This document shows positions 24,818 to 32,294 of a stretch of 33,045 nucleotides of DNA, in pieces. Position 1 is the first letter of the stretch; the number at the start of each line of letters is the position of its first letter. The position numbers were made by a program, and so were the translations under genes. The notes below the pieces were generated by a model. The model searched no databases. It was given only the letters and a program-made list of their open reading frames with translations, and was not told the DNA's origin. Origin of the DNA: an uncultured Lachnospiraceae bacterium (GTDB lineage Bacteria > Bacillota > Clostridia > Lachnospirales > Lachnospiraceae); assembly GCA_900313435.1 (NCBI GenBank), contig OMRF01000266.1, positions 1 through 33,045 on the forward strand. Direction: 5' to 3'.

Positions 24818-25899
24818 AACGCGGCCACCTGTAAAAGTCCTTCCTCCTCGGGAAGCGCGAACATGATATTCATATTCTGGACCGCCTGTCCTGCTGCCCC
24901 CTTTACGAGGTTGTCAAGCGCGCCGGCCATCACTACCCTCTTTGTCCTTTCATCAACGGTAAAGCCTATATCCGTAAACTCTGAGCGGGCGGTAAATCTT
25001 GTCTCGGGCCAGCTTCCCTTTGGAAGAAGCCTGATAAAGCGTTCGGTGCCATAATACTTCTCATAGGCTGCCCTTATCATGGTCTCATCCGGGTATGTGC
25101 CATCAGGAAGTGCCTTTAAGGAAGCGTATTCCGTAGCAAGGATCCCGCGATGCATGGGGATGAGATGAGGAGTGAAATTGATAAGGATGGGATCTCCGTC
25201 GCCTCCTGCGTTTCTTTTCGCGTAGCCAAGCTGCTCCTCGATCTCCGGCGTATGCCTGTGAGTCGTGACACCATAAGGCTTCACGGACTCGTTCACCTCG
25301 CAGAAAAGGTTCTGAACCTTTGCTGACCGTCCCGCTCCGGAGGTACCGCTTTTTGCGTCTACTATCAATGTATCCTCATCTATGAGGCCCTCTGCCACAA
25401 GAGGATAAGCCGTAAGTATCGAGCATGTGGTAAAGCACCCGGGATTTGCGATGAGACGTGCCTTCTTTATTTCTTCCCGATTTATCTCGCAAAGACCGTA
25501 GACAGCCTCGGAAAGAAGAGACGGATCATCATCTCTGTCGATACCGGGATACCATTTTTTATAGACTTCGATATCCTTCAGCCTGTAGTCCGCGGAAAGA
25601 TCTATTACCTTTGTCTTTGATAGGATCTCCTTTGAAAGGCAGGAGGAAAGGTAGCCCTGAGGCGTTGCCGTGAAGATGACATCACATTCCTCTGCCATGA
25701 CATCAAGGGCCGGTTCCCTTAAGACATCATATTTTTCATCTATAAGCCCTCTGAAATATGGGAATACTTCGGAAAACCTCTGCCCCGCGTAGGTTCGAGA
25801 ACCGTAAAAAACCGTTTCCGCATCCGGGTGACTAATGAGGATCCTTGCGATCTCTGCACCCGCGTAGCCAGTGGCACCCAGAATACCGACCTTTATCAT
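24814..25899 (-). CDS. argC: N-acetyl-gamma-glutamyl-phosphate reductase
   Basis: NADPH-dependent reduction of N-acetylglutamyl phosphate to the semialdehyde. The 361 residues show the nucleotide-binding GATGYAGAE (8-16), the catalytic cysteine Cys155 in NPGCFTT, GTSGAGR, HRHTPEIEEQLG and HLIPMHRGILAT. The start is the ATG at 25899, with GGAAGG 6 bases upstream. A TTG at 25917 would swallow that site. It is the first gene of the arg operon, with a perfect extended -10 promoter 22 bases before it, and is divergent from argG. The C-terminus is intact and overlaps the GNAT gene by 4 bases. Confidence 0.96.
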   Translation of the reverse strand: MIKVGILGATGYAGAEIARILISHPDAETVFYGSRTYAGQRFSEVFPYFRGLIDEKYDVLREPALDVMAEECDVIFTATPQGYLSSCLSKEILSKTKVIDLSADYRLKDIEVYKKWYPGIDRDDDPSLLSEAVYGLCEINREEIKKARLIANPGCFTTCSILTAYPLVAEGLIDEDTLIVDAKSGTSGAGRSAKVQNLFCEVNESVKPYGVTTHRHTPEIEEQLGYAKRNAGGDGDPILINFTPHLIPMHRGILATEYASLKALPDGTYPDETMIRAAYEKYYGTERFIRLLPKGSWPETRFTARSEFTDIGFTVDERTKRVVMAGALDNLVKGAAGQAVQNMNIMFALPEEEGLLQVAAF

Positions 25900-25927
25900 A
25901 AAACGCCTTCCTTTCAATCGTCCGAAG

Positions 25928-25936
25928 ATTATAGCA
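25928..25936 (-). promoter_or_regulatory. extended -10 promoter of argC operon
   Basis: TGC followed by a perfect TATAAT (25928-25933) on the minus strand, without a recognisable -35. The predicted start is near 25921. It lies back to back with the argG promoter, the two -10 boxes being 53 bases apart. I see no clear ARG box between them. Confidence 0.6.
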
Positions 25937-25964
25937 AATCTATGTAAAATAATAAAGTAAGTGT

Positions 25965-25992
25965 TTGCGCCGTCTCTCTTTTTCAGTATAAT
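25965..25992 (+). promoter_or_regulatory. promoter of argG
   Basis: TTGCGC (25965-25970), 16 bases and a perfect TATAAT (25987-25992) on the plus strand. The -35 is weak. The predicted start is near 25999, with a leader of about 40 bases containing AAAGGA before the argG ATG. Confidence 0.5.
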
Positions 25993-26038
25993 ATGAAGCC
26001 GTACCCCGTTTTTTTCAATCTAAAGAAAGGACGAAAAA

Positions 26039-27262
26039 ATGGCAAAGGAAAAAGTAATACTCGCCTACTCCGGCGGTCTTGACACAACGGCGATCATCCC
26101 CTGGCTCAAGGAAAATTATGACTATGACGTTGTCTGCTGCTGCGTTGACTGCGGACAGGAGTCAGAGCTTGACGGACTCGATGAGAGGGCAAAGCTCTCA
26201 GGCGCTGAAAAGCTCTACATCGAGGACATCACGGATGACTTCTCTGACAATTATATCGTGCCCTGTGTACAGGCAGGCGCTGTCTATGAACACAAATACC
26301 TTCTTGGCACCTCGATGGCGCGTCCCGCTATAGCAAAGCGCCTGGTTGAGATCGCGCGTAAGGAAGGCGCCACCACTATCTGCCATGGAGCTACAGGAAA
26401 GGGAAATGACCAGATACGTTTCGAACTCGGAATCAAGGCTCTGGCTCCGGATCTTAAGATAATAGCAGCATGGCGTGATCCGAAATGGACCATGGACTCA
26501 AGGGAATCCGAGATCAAGTATGTCCACGACCACGGCATAGACCTTCCCTTCTCGGATGACAACTCCTATTCAAGGGACAGGAATCTCTGGCACATAAGCC
26601 ACGAGGGTCTTGAACTTGAGGATCCGGCAAACGCCCCGAACTATGACCATCTCCTCGTCCTTGGCGTCACCCCCGAAAAGGCTCCTGACAAGCCTGTTGA
26701 AGTCACGATGACCTTTGAGCATGGTGTTCCGAAATCAGTGAACGGAAGGGAAATGAAGGTCTCTGATATCATAAGGACATTAAACAAGCTCGGCGGAGAA
26801 AACGGAATAGGGATAATAGACATCGTTGAGAACCGCGTTGTCGGAATGAAATCAAGAGGTGTTTATGAGACTCCCGGCGGAACCATCCTTATGGAGGCTC
26901 ATGACCAGCTTGAAGAGCTCATCCTTGACAGAGAGACAATGGAGATGAAAAAGAAGATAGGCTCCTCCTTCGCACAGACTGTATATGAGGGCAAGTGGTT
27001 CACCCCTCTTCGCGAAGCTATGCAGGCCTTCATCGAAAGTACCCAAAGGTATGTGACAGGCGAAGTGAAATTCCGTCTCTACAAAGGAAACATCATAAAG
27101 GCGGGAACAACCTCTCCCTATTCACTTTATTCCGAATCCCTCGCATCCTTTACGACAGGAGATCTTTACGATCATCATGATGCCCAGGGCTTCATAACCC
27201 TCTTCGGCCTCCCTTCAAAAGTAAGGGGATTGAAGATGATGGAACTTTCTGAAAAGAAGTGA
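26039..27262 (+). CDS. argG: argininosuccinate synthase
   Basis: Joins citrulline and aspartate with ATP to make argininosuccinate. The 407 residues begin with the ATP-pyrophosphatase loop AYSGGLDT (9-16) and contain CVDCGQ, CHGATGKGNDQIRFE, the WSRDRNLWHISHEG-like segment here as SRDRNLWHISHEG, and ETPGGTIL. AAAGGA precedes the ATG. It is the only protein-coding gene of the window on the plus strand, divergent from argC. Its stop lies one base from the ligA stop, tail to tail, leaving no intergenic room for a terminator. argF and argH are not in the window. Confidence 0.97.
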   Translation: MAKEKVILAYSGGLDTTAIIPWLKENYDYDVVCCCVDCGQESELDGLDERAKLSGAEKLYIEDITDDFSDNYIVPCVQAGAVYEHKYLLGTSMARPAIAKRLVEIARKEGATTICHGATGKGNDQIRFELGIKALAPDLKIIAAWRDPKWTMDSRESEIKYVHDHGIDLPFSDDNSYSRDRNLWHISHEGLELEDPANAPNYDHLLVLGVTPEKAPDKPVEVTMTFEHGVPKSVNGREMKVSDIIRTLNKLGGENGIGIIDIVENRVVGMKSRGVYETPGGTILMEAHDQLEELILDRETMEMKKKIGSSFAQTVYEGKWFTPLREAMQAFIESTQRYVTGEVKFRLYKGNIIKAGTTSPYSLYSESLASFTTGDLYDHHDAQGFITLFGLPSKVRGLKMMELSEKK

Positions 27263-27263
27263 G

Positions 27264-29231
27264 TCACATAAACCTTTCAATGAATTCATCCTCTGAGATG
27301 ATGGGGATCGAAAGTTCGCGGGCTTTTTGATTTTTGTTTGAAGCACTTTCAAGATCATTATTTATGAGAAAGGATGTCTTCTTTGAGACTGAACCCGTGA
27401 CGACTCCCCCTTGAGACTCGATATAAGCCTTCACTTCATTTCTGTTCTTGAACTTATAGACATCGCCGGTTATAACAAATGTAAGACCCTTGCACTTTTC
27501 ACCCGCAGGGGTCTTTTCTTTTTCTTTTATCGTGACAAGCTTTAAAAGCTCAGAAAGAATCTTGGCATTTTCCTCATCCTTCATCCACCTGACAAAGGAA
27601 GAACTCTTTTCGGGTCCTATCCCTTCGATCTCGGAAAAGACCTTTTCATCTTCTGTCGTTTGTGCGGTTTCAAAAAGTTCCTTAAGGCTCTTACCAGAAA
27701 GCAGCCTTTTTGCCACATCGGGGCCCACAAGCGGAATGGAGAGCGCGAACATGAACGCTTCGGCACCGACTGTCAATGCCTTTTCAACAGAGGCTTTTAT
27801 ATTATCAGCGCTCTTTTCCCCGAAACCATCAAGCTGCGCTATCTCATCCCTGTGCGAAGGTAGTTTAAGGATATCGGAAAGATCCCTTATCCATCCGAGG
27901 TTTACGAAACGCTGCAATGTCATTTCCGAGATCCCGTCAATATCCATGCCATCCTTTGACACAAAGCGGGAGAATTTCCTAAGCTGCTTCGCAGGGCACT
28001 TCTCATTTGAACAACGGAGGGTCTTCGTGCCGCTGACCTCGGAAACCCTGATAAAAGTCTTTTCCCCGCAAACAGGGCAGGTGTCGGGGACCAGAAGCTC
28101 CCCCTTTTTTTCCTTTACTTCTATGACCTTTGGTATTATCTTGTTTGCCTTTATGACGGAAAGGACTGTTCCCTCCCCTCCTATGGAGAGGCGCTCGCAT
28201 TCTGATATATTACATAGCGATGCCCTCTTCACCGTGGTCCCTTCCAGCTGGACGGGTTCAAATACCGCAACCGGAGTGATTGAGCCTGCCGCGCAGCTCC
28301 ACTCGATGTAAGAAAGCGAACTTAAAACCGCTTCATCAGCCCATTTGAAAGCAATGCCCGCCCTTATGGCGTGATGCCCGGTGACTGATCCTCCCGCAGC
28401 ATAAACAGTATCATCAAAGCCCACCACAAGCCCGTCAACGGGATAAGGATTCTCATTCCCGGTCACCTTTTTTGTCCATCTTTCCACCGCGTCTTTGATC
28501 TTTGAAAGCGAGGGATCTTCAATAAGCTCTCTTTCAACAGTCTGAAAGCCAAGCTTTGACAGCATATCCATCCGCTCGCCCCATGATACTATCTCTTCAT
28601 CACAGTGGACTAATGTAAACGGGATATAATTGATCCTTCTCTTTTTCACTTCCTCAGGATCTTTAAGGGAAAGGGAGCCTGAAGCCAGGTTTCTCGGATT
28701 TGCGTAGTCTTCGCCGGTTTCTATCACGAATTCCTCAAAATCCTTATATGCTATGACGGCTTCTCCCCTTATTACAAGATGGCCGGGGTAGGCGATCTTT
28801 TTTGGGATTCCCGATATTGATCCTGAAAGAAAAGTAATGTCAGTGCCTGTGTGCCCGTTTCCTCTTGTAACAAGACGACTTAGAGTTCCATTATCGTAAG
28901 TTGCCACAAGGGTAAGGCCGTCAAGCTTCCACGAAAGCCAGATGGGACGGGAATCAGCCCACTTTGAAAGCTCGTTAATGTCCTTTGTCTTTGCCAGGGA
29001 AAGGGCGGGATATTCGTGCTCTACCTTCTTTCCCGAAGTGTCATCCTTTGAAACATTAATTGTGGGACTGTCCAAAAGGACTTCACCCGTTGCCTTCTCG
29101 AGGGCCGAAAGCTCGTCAAAGAGAGCATCCCATTCGTGGTCGCTCATGAGCTCGGGAAGTCCGTTATAATAATTATCGGACGCCGCGTTCAGGCGTCCGA
29201 CGAGTTCTTTCATACGGTCAAGGTCGTTCAC
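27264..29231 (-). CDS. ligA: NAD-dependent DNA ligase, divergent LigA
   Basis: Seals DNA nicks using NAD+. The 655 residues carry the full LigA layout: Ia region with YYN and MSDHEWDALFDEL, adenylation domain with Lys102 in KLDG and Glu157 in IRGE, OB fold, a C4 zinc finger (Cys385, 388, 407, 412), helix-hairpin-helix (about 425-570) and BRCT (about 578-655). It diverges at key sites: the glutamate usually two residues before the catalytic lysine is Ser100, motif IV reads VDGLVVGFD with Gly271 where lysine is expected, and RGDG is RGNG. Motif V Lys296 is kept. The start is GTG at 29231, overlapping the metA stop as GTGA, with AAGGATG upstream. It may be a second ligase or a drifted main one. 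Confidence 0.92.
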   Translation of the reverse strand: MNDLDRMKELVGRLNAASDNYYNGLPELMSDHEWDALFDELSALEKATGEVLLDSPTINVSKDDTSGKKVEHEYPALSLAKTKDINELSKWADSRPIWLSWKLDGLTLVATYDNGTLSRLVTRGNGHTGTDITFLSGSISGIPKKIAYPGHLVIRGEAVIAYKDFEEFVIETGEDYANPRNLASGSLSLKDPEEVKKRRINYIPFTLVHCDEEIVSWGERMDMLSKLGFQTVERELIEDPSLSKIKDAVERWTKKVTGNENPYPVDGLVVGFDDTVYAAGGSVTGHHAIRAGIAFKWADEAVLSSLSYIEWSCAAGSITPVAVFEPVQLEGTTVKRASLCNISECERLSIGGEGTVLSVIKANKIIPKVIEVKEKKGELLVPDTCPVCGEKTFIRVSEVSGTKTLRCSNEKCPAKQLRKFSRFVSKDGMDIDGISEMTLQRFVNLGWIRDLSDILKLPSHRDEIAQLDGFGEKSADNIKASVEKALTVGAEAFMFALSIPLVGPDVAKRLLSGKSLKELFETAQTTEDEKVFSEIEGIGPEKSSSFVRWMKDEENAKILSELLKLVTIKEKEKTPAGEKCKGLTFVITGDVYKFKNRNEVKAYIESQGGVVTGSVSKKTSFLINNDLESASNKNQKARELSIPIISEDEFIERFM

Positions 29232-30154
29232 TTTTTTTCATCCTTTCCGAGGAAAATGAAGGGTGTGTTCTGATAAACATAATAATTCAGCCAGTTCGTA
29301 TAGAAGGTGTTCGCATGCCCTCTCCACTGGAGCATGGGTTTCATATTCTCGTCATCATTCGGATAATAATTGACAGGCTTGTGCTGCTTCATCCCTTCCG
29401 AAAGATCCCTCCTGTATTCCTTATCAAGAGTCATCCTGTCATATTCGGGATGTCCCATCACAAAGACCCTGCTCCCGTCATTATTCATGACAAGAAAGAC
29501 CCCTGCCTCGGGAGAATCCGAAAGGACTATTAAGTCGCTGTTTTGCTTGATCTCGTCCGCATCCGACTCCGTATACCTTGAGTGAGGTGCCATGAATAAA
29601 TCATCAAATCCCCTTACGAGAGGCACCCTCCTGTGCTGCACCCTGTGTGCAAAGACACCGAAGAGCTTCTCCGGGAGAAACTTCTTCTCTATTCCGTAAT
29701 GATAATAAAGACCCGCCTGCGCTCCCCAGCAAAGATGAAGGGTTGATGTAACATGAGTCTTCGTCCATTCAAAGATCTTCTCCATCTCGGGCCAGTAATC
29801 CACATCTTCAAACTCCAAGGTTTCTATAGGCGCCCCGGTAATGATGAAGCCGTCATAGTAATTATCCTTTATGTCATCGAAGACATCATAGAACTTGTTT
29901 AGATGAGACCTGGAAGTATGCTTTGCCTCATGGGTGCTTGTCGTCAAAAATGAAACATTGACCTGCAGCGGCGTATTTGAAAGCATCCGAAGGATCTGAA
30001 GCTCAGTATCCTCCTTCAGAGGCATGAGGTTCAAAATGCAGATGTCAAGTGGTCTGATATCCTGATGGAGAGCCCTTGTATCATCCATCACGAAAATATT
30101 TTCGTCTTCAAGTATTCCCTTTACGGGAAGATCATTTGCTATCTTGATCGGCAT
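29228..30154 (-). CDS. metA: homoserine O-acetyltransferase (MetA type)
   Basis: Activates homoserine for methionine synthesis. The 308 residues align fully with the MetA family: catalytic Cys142 (LHLCWGAQAG), His235 and Glu237 (MGHPEYD), and APHSRYTE. The residue that sets acyl-donor choice, position 111, is Glu (GAPIE). In this family Glu111 goes with acetyl-CoA and Gly111 with succinyl-CoA, so the product is predicted to be O-acetylhomoserine although the family name is often given as succinyltransferase. AAGGAG lies 8 bases before the ATG. It overlaps the pseudouridine synthase by 23 bases and ligA by 4. Confidence 0.95.
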   Translation of the reverse strand: MPIKIANDLPVKGILEDENIFVMDDTRALHQDIRPLDICILNLMPLKEDTELQILRMLSNTPLQVNVSFLTTSTHEAKHTSRSHLNKFYDVFDDIKDNYYDGFIITGAPIETLEFEDVDYWPEMEKIFEWTKTHVTSTLHLCWGAQAGLYYHYGIEKKFLPEKLFGVFAHRVQHRRVPLVRGFDDLFMAPHSRYTESDADEIKQNSDLIVLSDSPEAGVFLVMNNDGSRVFVMGHPEYDRMTLDKEYRRDLSEGMKQHKPVNYYPNDDENMKPMLQWRGHANTFYTNWLNYYVYQNTPFIFLGKDEKK

Positions 30155-30866
30155 TATAAAGCTCCTTAAAAAGCTCCCTTTCTTCCTCTTTGGTGATGCT
30201 CCTGTAGGCGCCCTCCCTGATACCGTCTACAAAGAGATTCATTATCCGAAATCTCATGAGGTCTATGACCCTGTACGAAAGAGCCTCGCACATCCTTCTG
30301 ATCTGGCGGTTCAAACCCTGAGTAAGAGTAATGTCAAAGGATTTCTCGCCTGTCCTTTTGACCCTGCACCTTCTCGTCGTTACGGAAAGCTCCGGAAGAT
30401 AGACACCTTTTTCCATTGTCCGGATGAAGCCTTCAGTCAATGGCTTATCGACTGTCACATGATATTCCTTCTCATGCTTCTTACTGCCCTTCATGATGTC
30501 ATTTACTATGCTGCCATCATCTGTCAGAAGAAGGAGGCCTCTCGACTCTTTGTCAAGCCTTCCTACAGTAAATATCCTGGTGGGATAGGATATATAATCA
30601 ACGATATTGTTCTTTTCCCTTTTTTCCTCGGTACAGACTATACCCGGAGGCTTATTAAAAAGGAGGAGTGTCCTCTCCTCCTTTTTTGATAGCGTTTTTC
30701 CGTCAAAGACCACCACGTCCTTAGGAAGGAGCTTCATTCCCTTTTCCGCGGGGCGTCCGTTCACAAGTACTCTCCCGGACTCTATCAGGCGGTCCGCCTC
30801 TCTTCGGGAGCAGACACCTGCGGCCGAAAGAAACCTGTTTATCCGAACACTCTCCTCAGTAAGCAT
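30132..30866 (-). CDS. rRNA pseudouridine synthase, RluF/RsuA family
   Basis: Isomerises a uridine in rRNA to pseudouridine. The protein has 244 residues from the ATG at 30866. An N-terminal S4 RNA-binding domain (6-55, RINRFLSAAGVCSRREADRL) is followed by the catalytic domain with Asp105 in VGRLDKESRGLLLLTDDG, LNRQIRRMCEAL and LMRFRIMNL. The pattern fits RluF (23S U2604) better than RsuA, but the exact site is inferred. No strong ribosome binding site is present. The start lies 7 bases after the stop of the SH3 gene, so coupling is likely. Its end overlaps metA by 23 bases. Confidence 0.93.
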   Translation of the reverse strand: MLTEESVRINRFLSAAGVCSRREADRLIESGRVLVNGRPAEKGMKLLPKDVVVFDGKTLSKKEERTLLLFNKPPGIVCTEEKREKNNIVDYISYPTRIFTVGRLDKESRGLLLLTDDGSIVNDIMKGSKKHEKEYHVTVDKPLTEGFIRTMEKGVYLPELSVTTRRCRVKRTGEKSFDITLTQGLNRQIRRMCEALSYRVIDLMRFRIMNLFVDGIREGAYRSITKEEERELFKELYNADQDSK

Positions 30867-30873
30867 CAAAGGC

Positions 30874-32136
30874 TCAGCCTATGTACTCCGTCTTTGCGAA
30901 GCCCTTTGTAGTTCCGAAGCTCACACGGCTCCAACCGTTAGCATAGTCACACTCAATCTTTACCGCTGTTCCCATCTGGGCTACAGCTACCTTCTGCCCG
31001 TTCTCTGACATCTCATCACGGACGTTTACGGTCTTTGTAAGCGTAACATCACGAGGTGTGGAATTTGATATGGAGGTCACGAACTCGGTTTTTATGAAGC
31101 CATCCCTGCCGTTGTAATCAATGACAGTCCACTCTCCTTCGTCACGTTTCTTACTGATCACTGTACCGCACTCAAGACGCCCGATATTTTGTGAAGAAGC
31201 ATCCGCAGCCGCGCGGACGTTTATGGTCTTGGAATTTACCAGCGTTCCGGTAGAAGCCGCCTGCTGCGCTGCTGCCTGCTGTGCTGCTGCCTGCTGCGCT
31301 GCAGCCTGCTGTGCTGCTGCTTCCTGCGCCGCCTTATCTGCAGCCGCCTGTGCCTCAGCCTCCGCCTTCGCCTTTGCCTCAGCCTCCGCCTTCGCAGCTT
31401 CCTCAGCGGCCTTCTGCGCCTCAGCCTCGGCCTTCGCCTTTTGCTCCTCCTCGGCCTTCTTGTCCAAGGTCTTCTGATGATAAGCCGTAGCCCATTCTGA
31501 AACCTCTGACTGAAGAGTCTCGTTGAAGAAAGTCGAAAGATCAGGGTTCTTTTCCATCGTGTCATTAAACTCTGCCTGAACCTTCGCCTGAAGCTGCAGC
31601 ACATCTCCCTGCTGTTCGAATTCCGTGATAATGGATGTGATATACGGATCCGTGGGATTCTCGGAATTGTTCAGGTTGTAGGTGGAGTATAGATTGTTGA
31701 TATAAAGATTACCATCCTCATCGGTCTCAACATAGAAAAAATCAAGTCCCGGAGCGCTCTTATCCATTCCGGCAAAATTGATGTCATTAACTACACTCAC
31801 AAAATAAGTGCCCTTGTCTATCCCCTTTTTGGAATAGATCTCCCTGATGCTCCTTGAATCGATTTTCTTGGACATGAGCTCTATGTATGAGATCTCGGAA
31901 TCGGAAAAGGGATAGGCAACTTTGTTCAATGCCAAAAGGTTCCCCTCGTCATATGCGTCATAATAAGCCTGTATCAAGCCTTTAAGTGAAGTATTTCTTG
32001 ACTCGTTGGTATAATTCCTCTTCACTGATACAAAAGGATCGGCCTTCACATCCATCGCATTGATCCCAAAGCCAAGCATCAGGACTATGCCAAGTCCGCA
32101 TAACGCCGCAAGTATATATCTCTTGAGATTTTTCAT
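30874..32136 (-). CDS. secreted or anchored protein with coiled coil, Ala/Gln repeat and two SH3b domains
   Basis: A 420-residue envelope protein. The N-terminal hydrophobic segment (7-27) acts as signal or anchor. A domain at about 45-160 (LKGLIQAYYDAYDEGNLLAL then a FYVETDEDGNLYINN strand) resembles an NTF2-like or small sensor fold, but I cannot name it. Residues 222-272 form a charged Ala/Glu/Lys coiled coil (KAEAEA type), then four QQAAA units (276-295) lead to two bacterial SH3 domains (about 297-352 and 364-418; INVRAAADASSQNIG and VNVRDEMSENGQKV). SH3b domains usually bind peptidoglycan. GAGAGGAG precedes the ATG. There is no catalytic domain, so a cell-wall-bound structural or regulatory role is inferred. 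Confidence 0.85.
   Translation of the reverse strand: MKNLKRYILAALCGLGIVLMLGFGINAMDVKADPFVSVKRNYTNESRNTSLKGLIQAYYDAYDEGNLLALNKVAYPFSDSEISYIELMSKKIDSRSIREIYSKKGIDKGTYFVSVVNDINFAGMDKSAPGLDFFYVETDEDGNLYINNLYSTYNLNNSENPTDPYITSIITEFEQQGDVLQLQAKVQAEFNDTMEKNPDLSTFFNETLQSEVSEWATAYHQKTLDKKAEEEQKAKAEAEAQKAAEEAAKAEAEAKAKAEAEAQAAADKAAQEAAAQQAAAQQAAAQQAAAQQAASTGTLVNSKTINVRAAADASSQNIGRLECGTVISKKRDEGEWTVIDYNGRDGFIKTEFVTSISNSTPRDVTLTKTVNVRDEMSENGQKVAVAQMGTAVKIECDYANGWSRVSFGTTKGFAKTEYIG
31259..31318 (-). repeat. 15-bp tandem repeat, four units, coding for QQAAA
   Basis: Four 15-base units on the plus strand at 31259, 31274, 31289 and 31304. Units 2 and 4 are identical, and units 1 and 3 differ at one base. 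The alternation suggests duplication of a 30-base block. The unit length keeps the frame, so copy number can vary without breaking the protein. Confidence 0.85.
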
Positions 32137-32168
32137 ATCTCGCTCCTCTCATTATCAAAAATATAAAA

Positions 32169-32242
32169 TGTGAGTGAAGGGATTCGAACCCTCGACCTCC
32201 GGAGTCGGAGTCCGGCACTCTATCCAGCTGAGCTACACTCAC
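32169..32242 (-). tRNA. tRNA-Arg (anticodon CCG)
   Basis: A complete 74-base cloverleaf: acceptor stem GTGAGTG/CACTCAC, D arm GCTC-GAGT, anticodon arm CCGGA-CTCCGAC-TCCGG giving CCG (reads CGG), and T arm GAGGG-TTCGAAT-CCCTT with one G-T pair. The discriminator base is A. CCA is not encoded. It has its own promoter inside the aroK 3' end. No terminator separates it from the SH3 gene, which begins 32 bases further on. Confidence 0.95.
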
Positions 32243-32264
32243 AAAAAAACGCGATTGAAAATGT

Positions 32265-32294
32265 ATTATAGCATTGTGATATCTGTAGCGTCAA
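32265..32294 (-). promoter_or_regulatory. strong promoter of tRNA-Arg, embedded in aroK
   Basis: TTGACG (32289-32294), 18 bases and TATAAT (32265-32270) with a TG extended -10, minus strand. The -10 overlaps the aroK stop codon and the -35 lies in aroK codons. The predicted start is near 32258, 16 bases before the mature tRNA. Confidence 0.7.

Noticed and set aside
25934..25968. GCAAA...TTTGC arms between the arg promoters as a regulator site
   Set aside because: The arms are only five bases, 25 bases apart. This is expected by chance in A/T-rich DNA and unlike known ARG boxes.
27490..28311. Plus-strand open frame of 273 codons opposite ligA
   Set aside because: Antisense shadow of a clear LigA. 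It has no ribosome binding site and a composition rich in Ser, Phe and Pro, typical of reverse-strand frames.
31121..31477. Plus-strand Cys/Ala/Ser-rich frame opposite the SH3 protein repeat
   Set aside because: It is the complement of the Ala/Gln repeat. The cysteine richness is a by-product of the repeat codons.
31982..32242. Minus-strand open frame of 86 codons overlapping the tRNA
   Set aside because: It reads through tRNA-Arg and the start of the SH3 gene in another frame. It is a common false call at tRNA genes.
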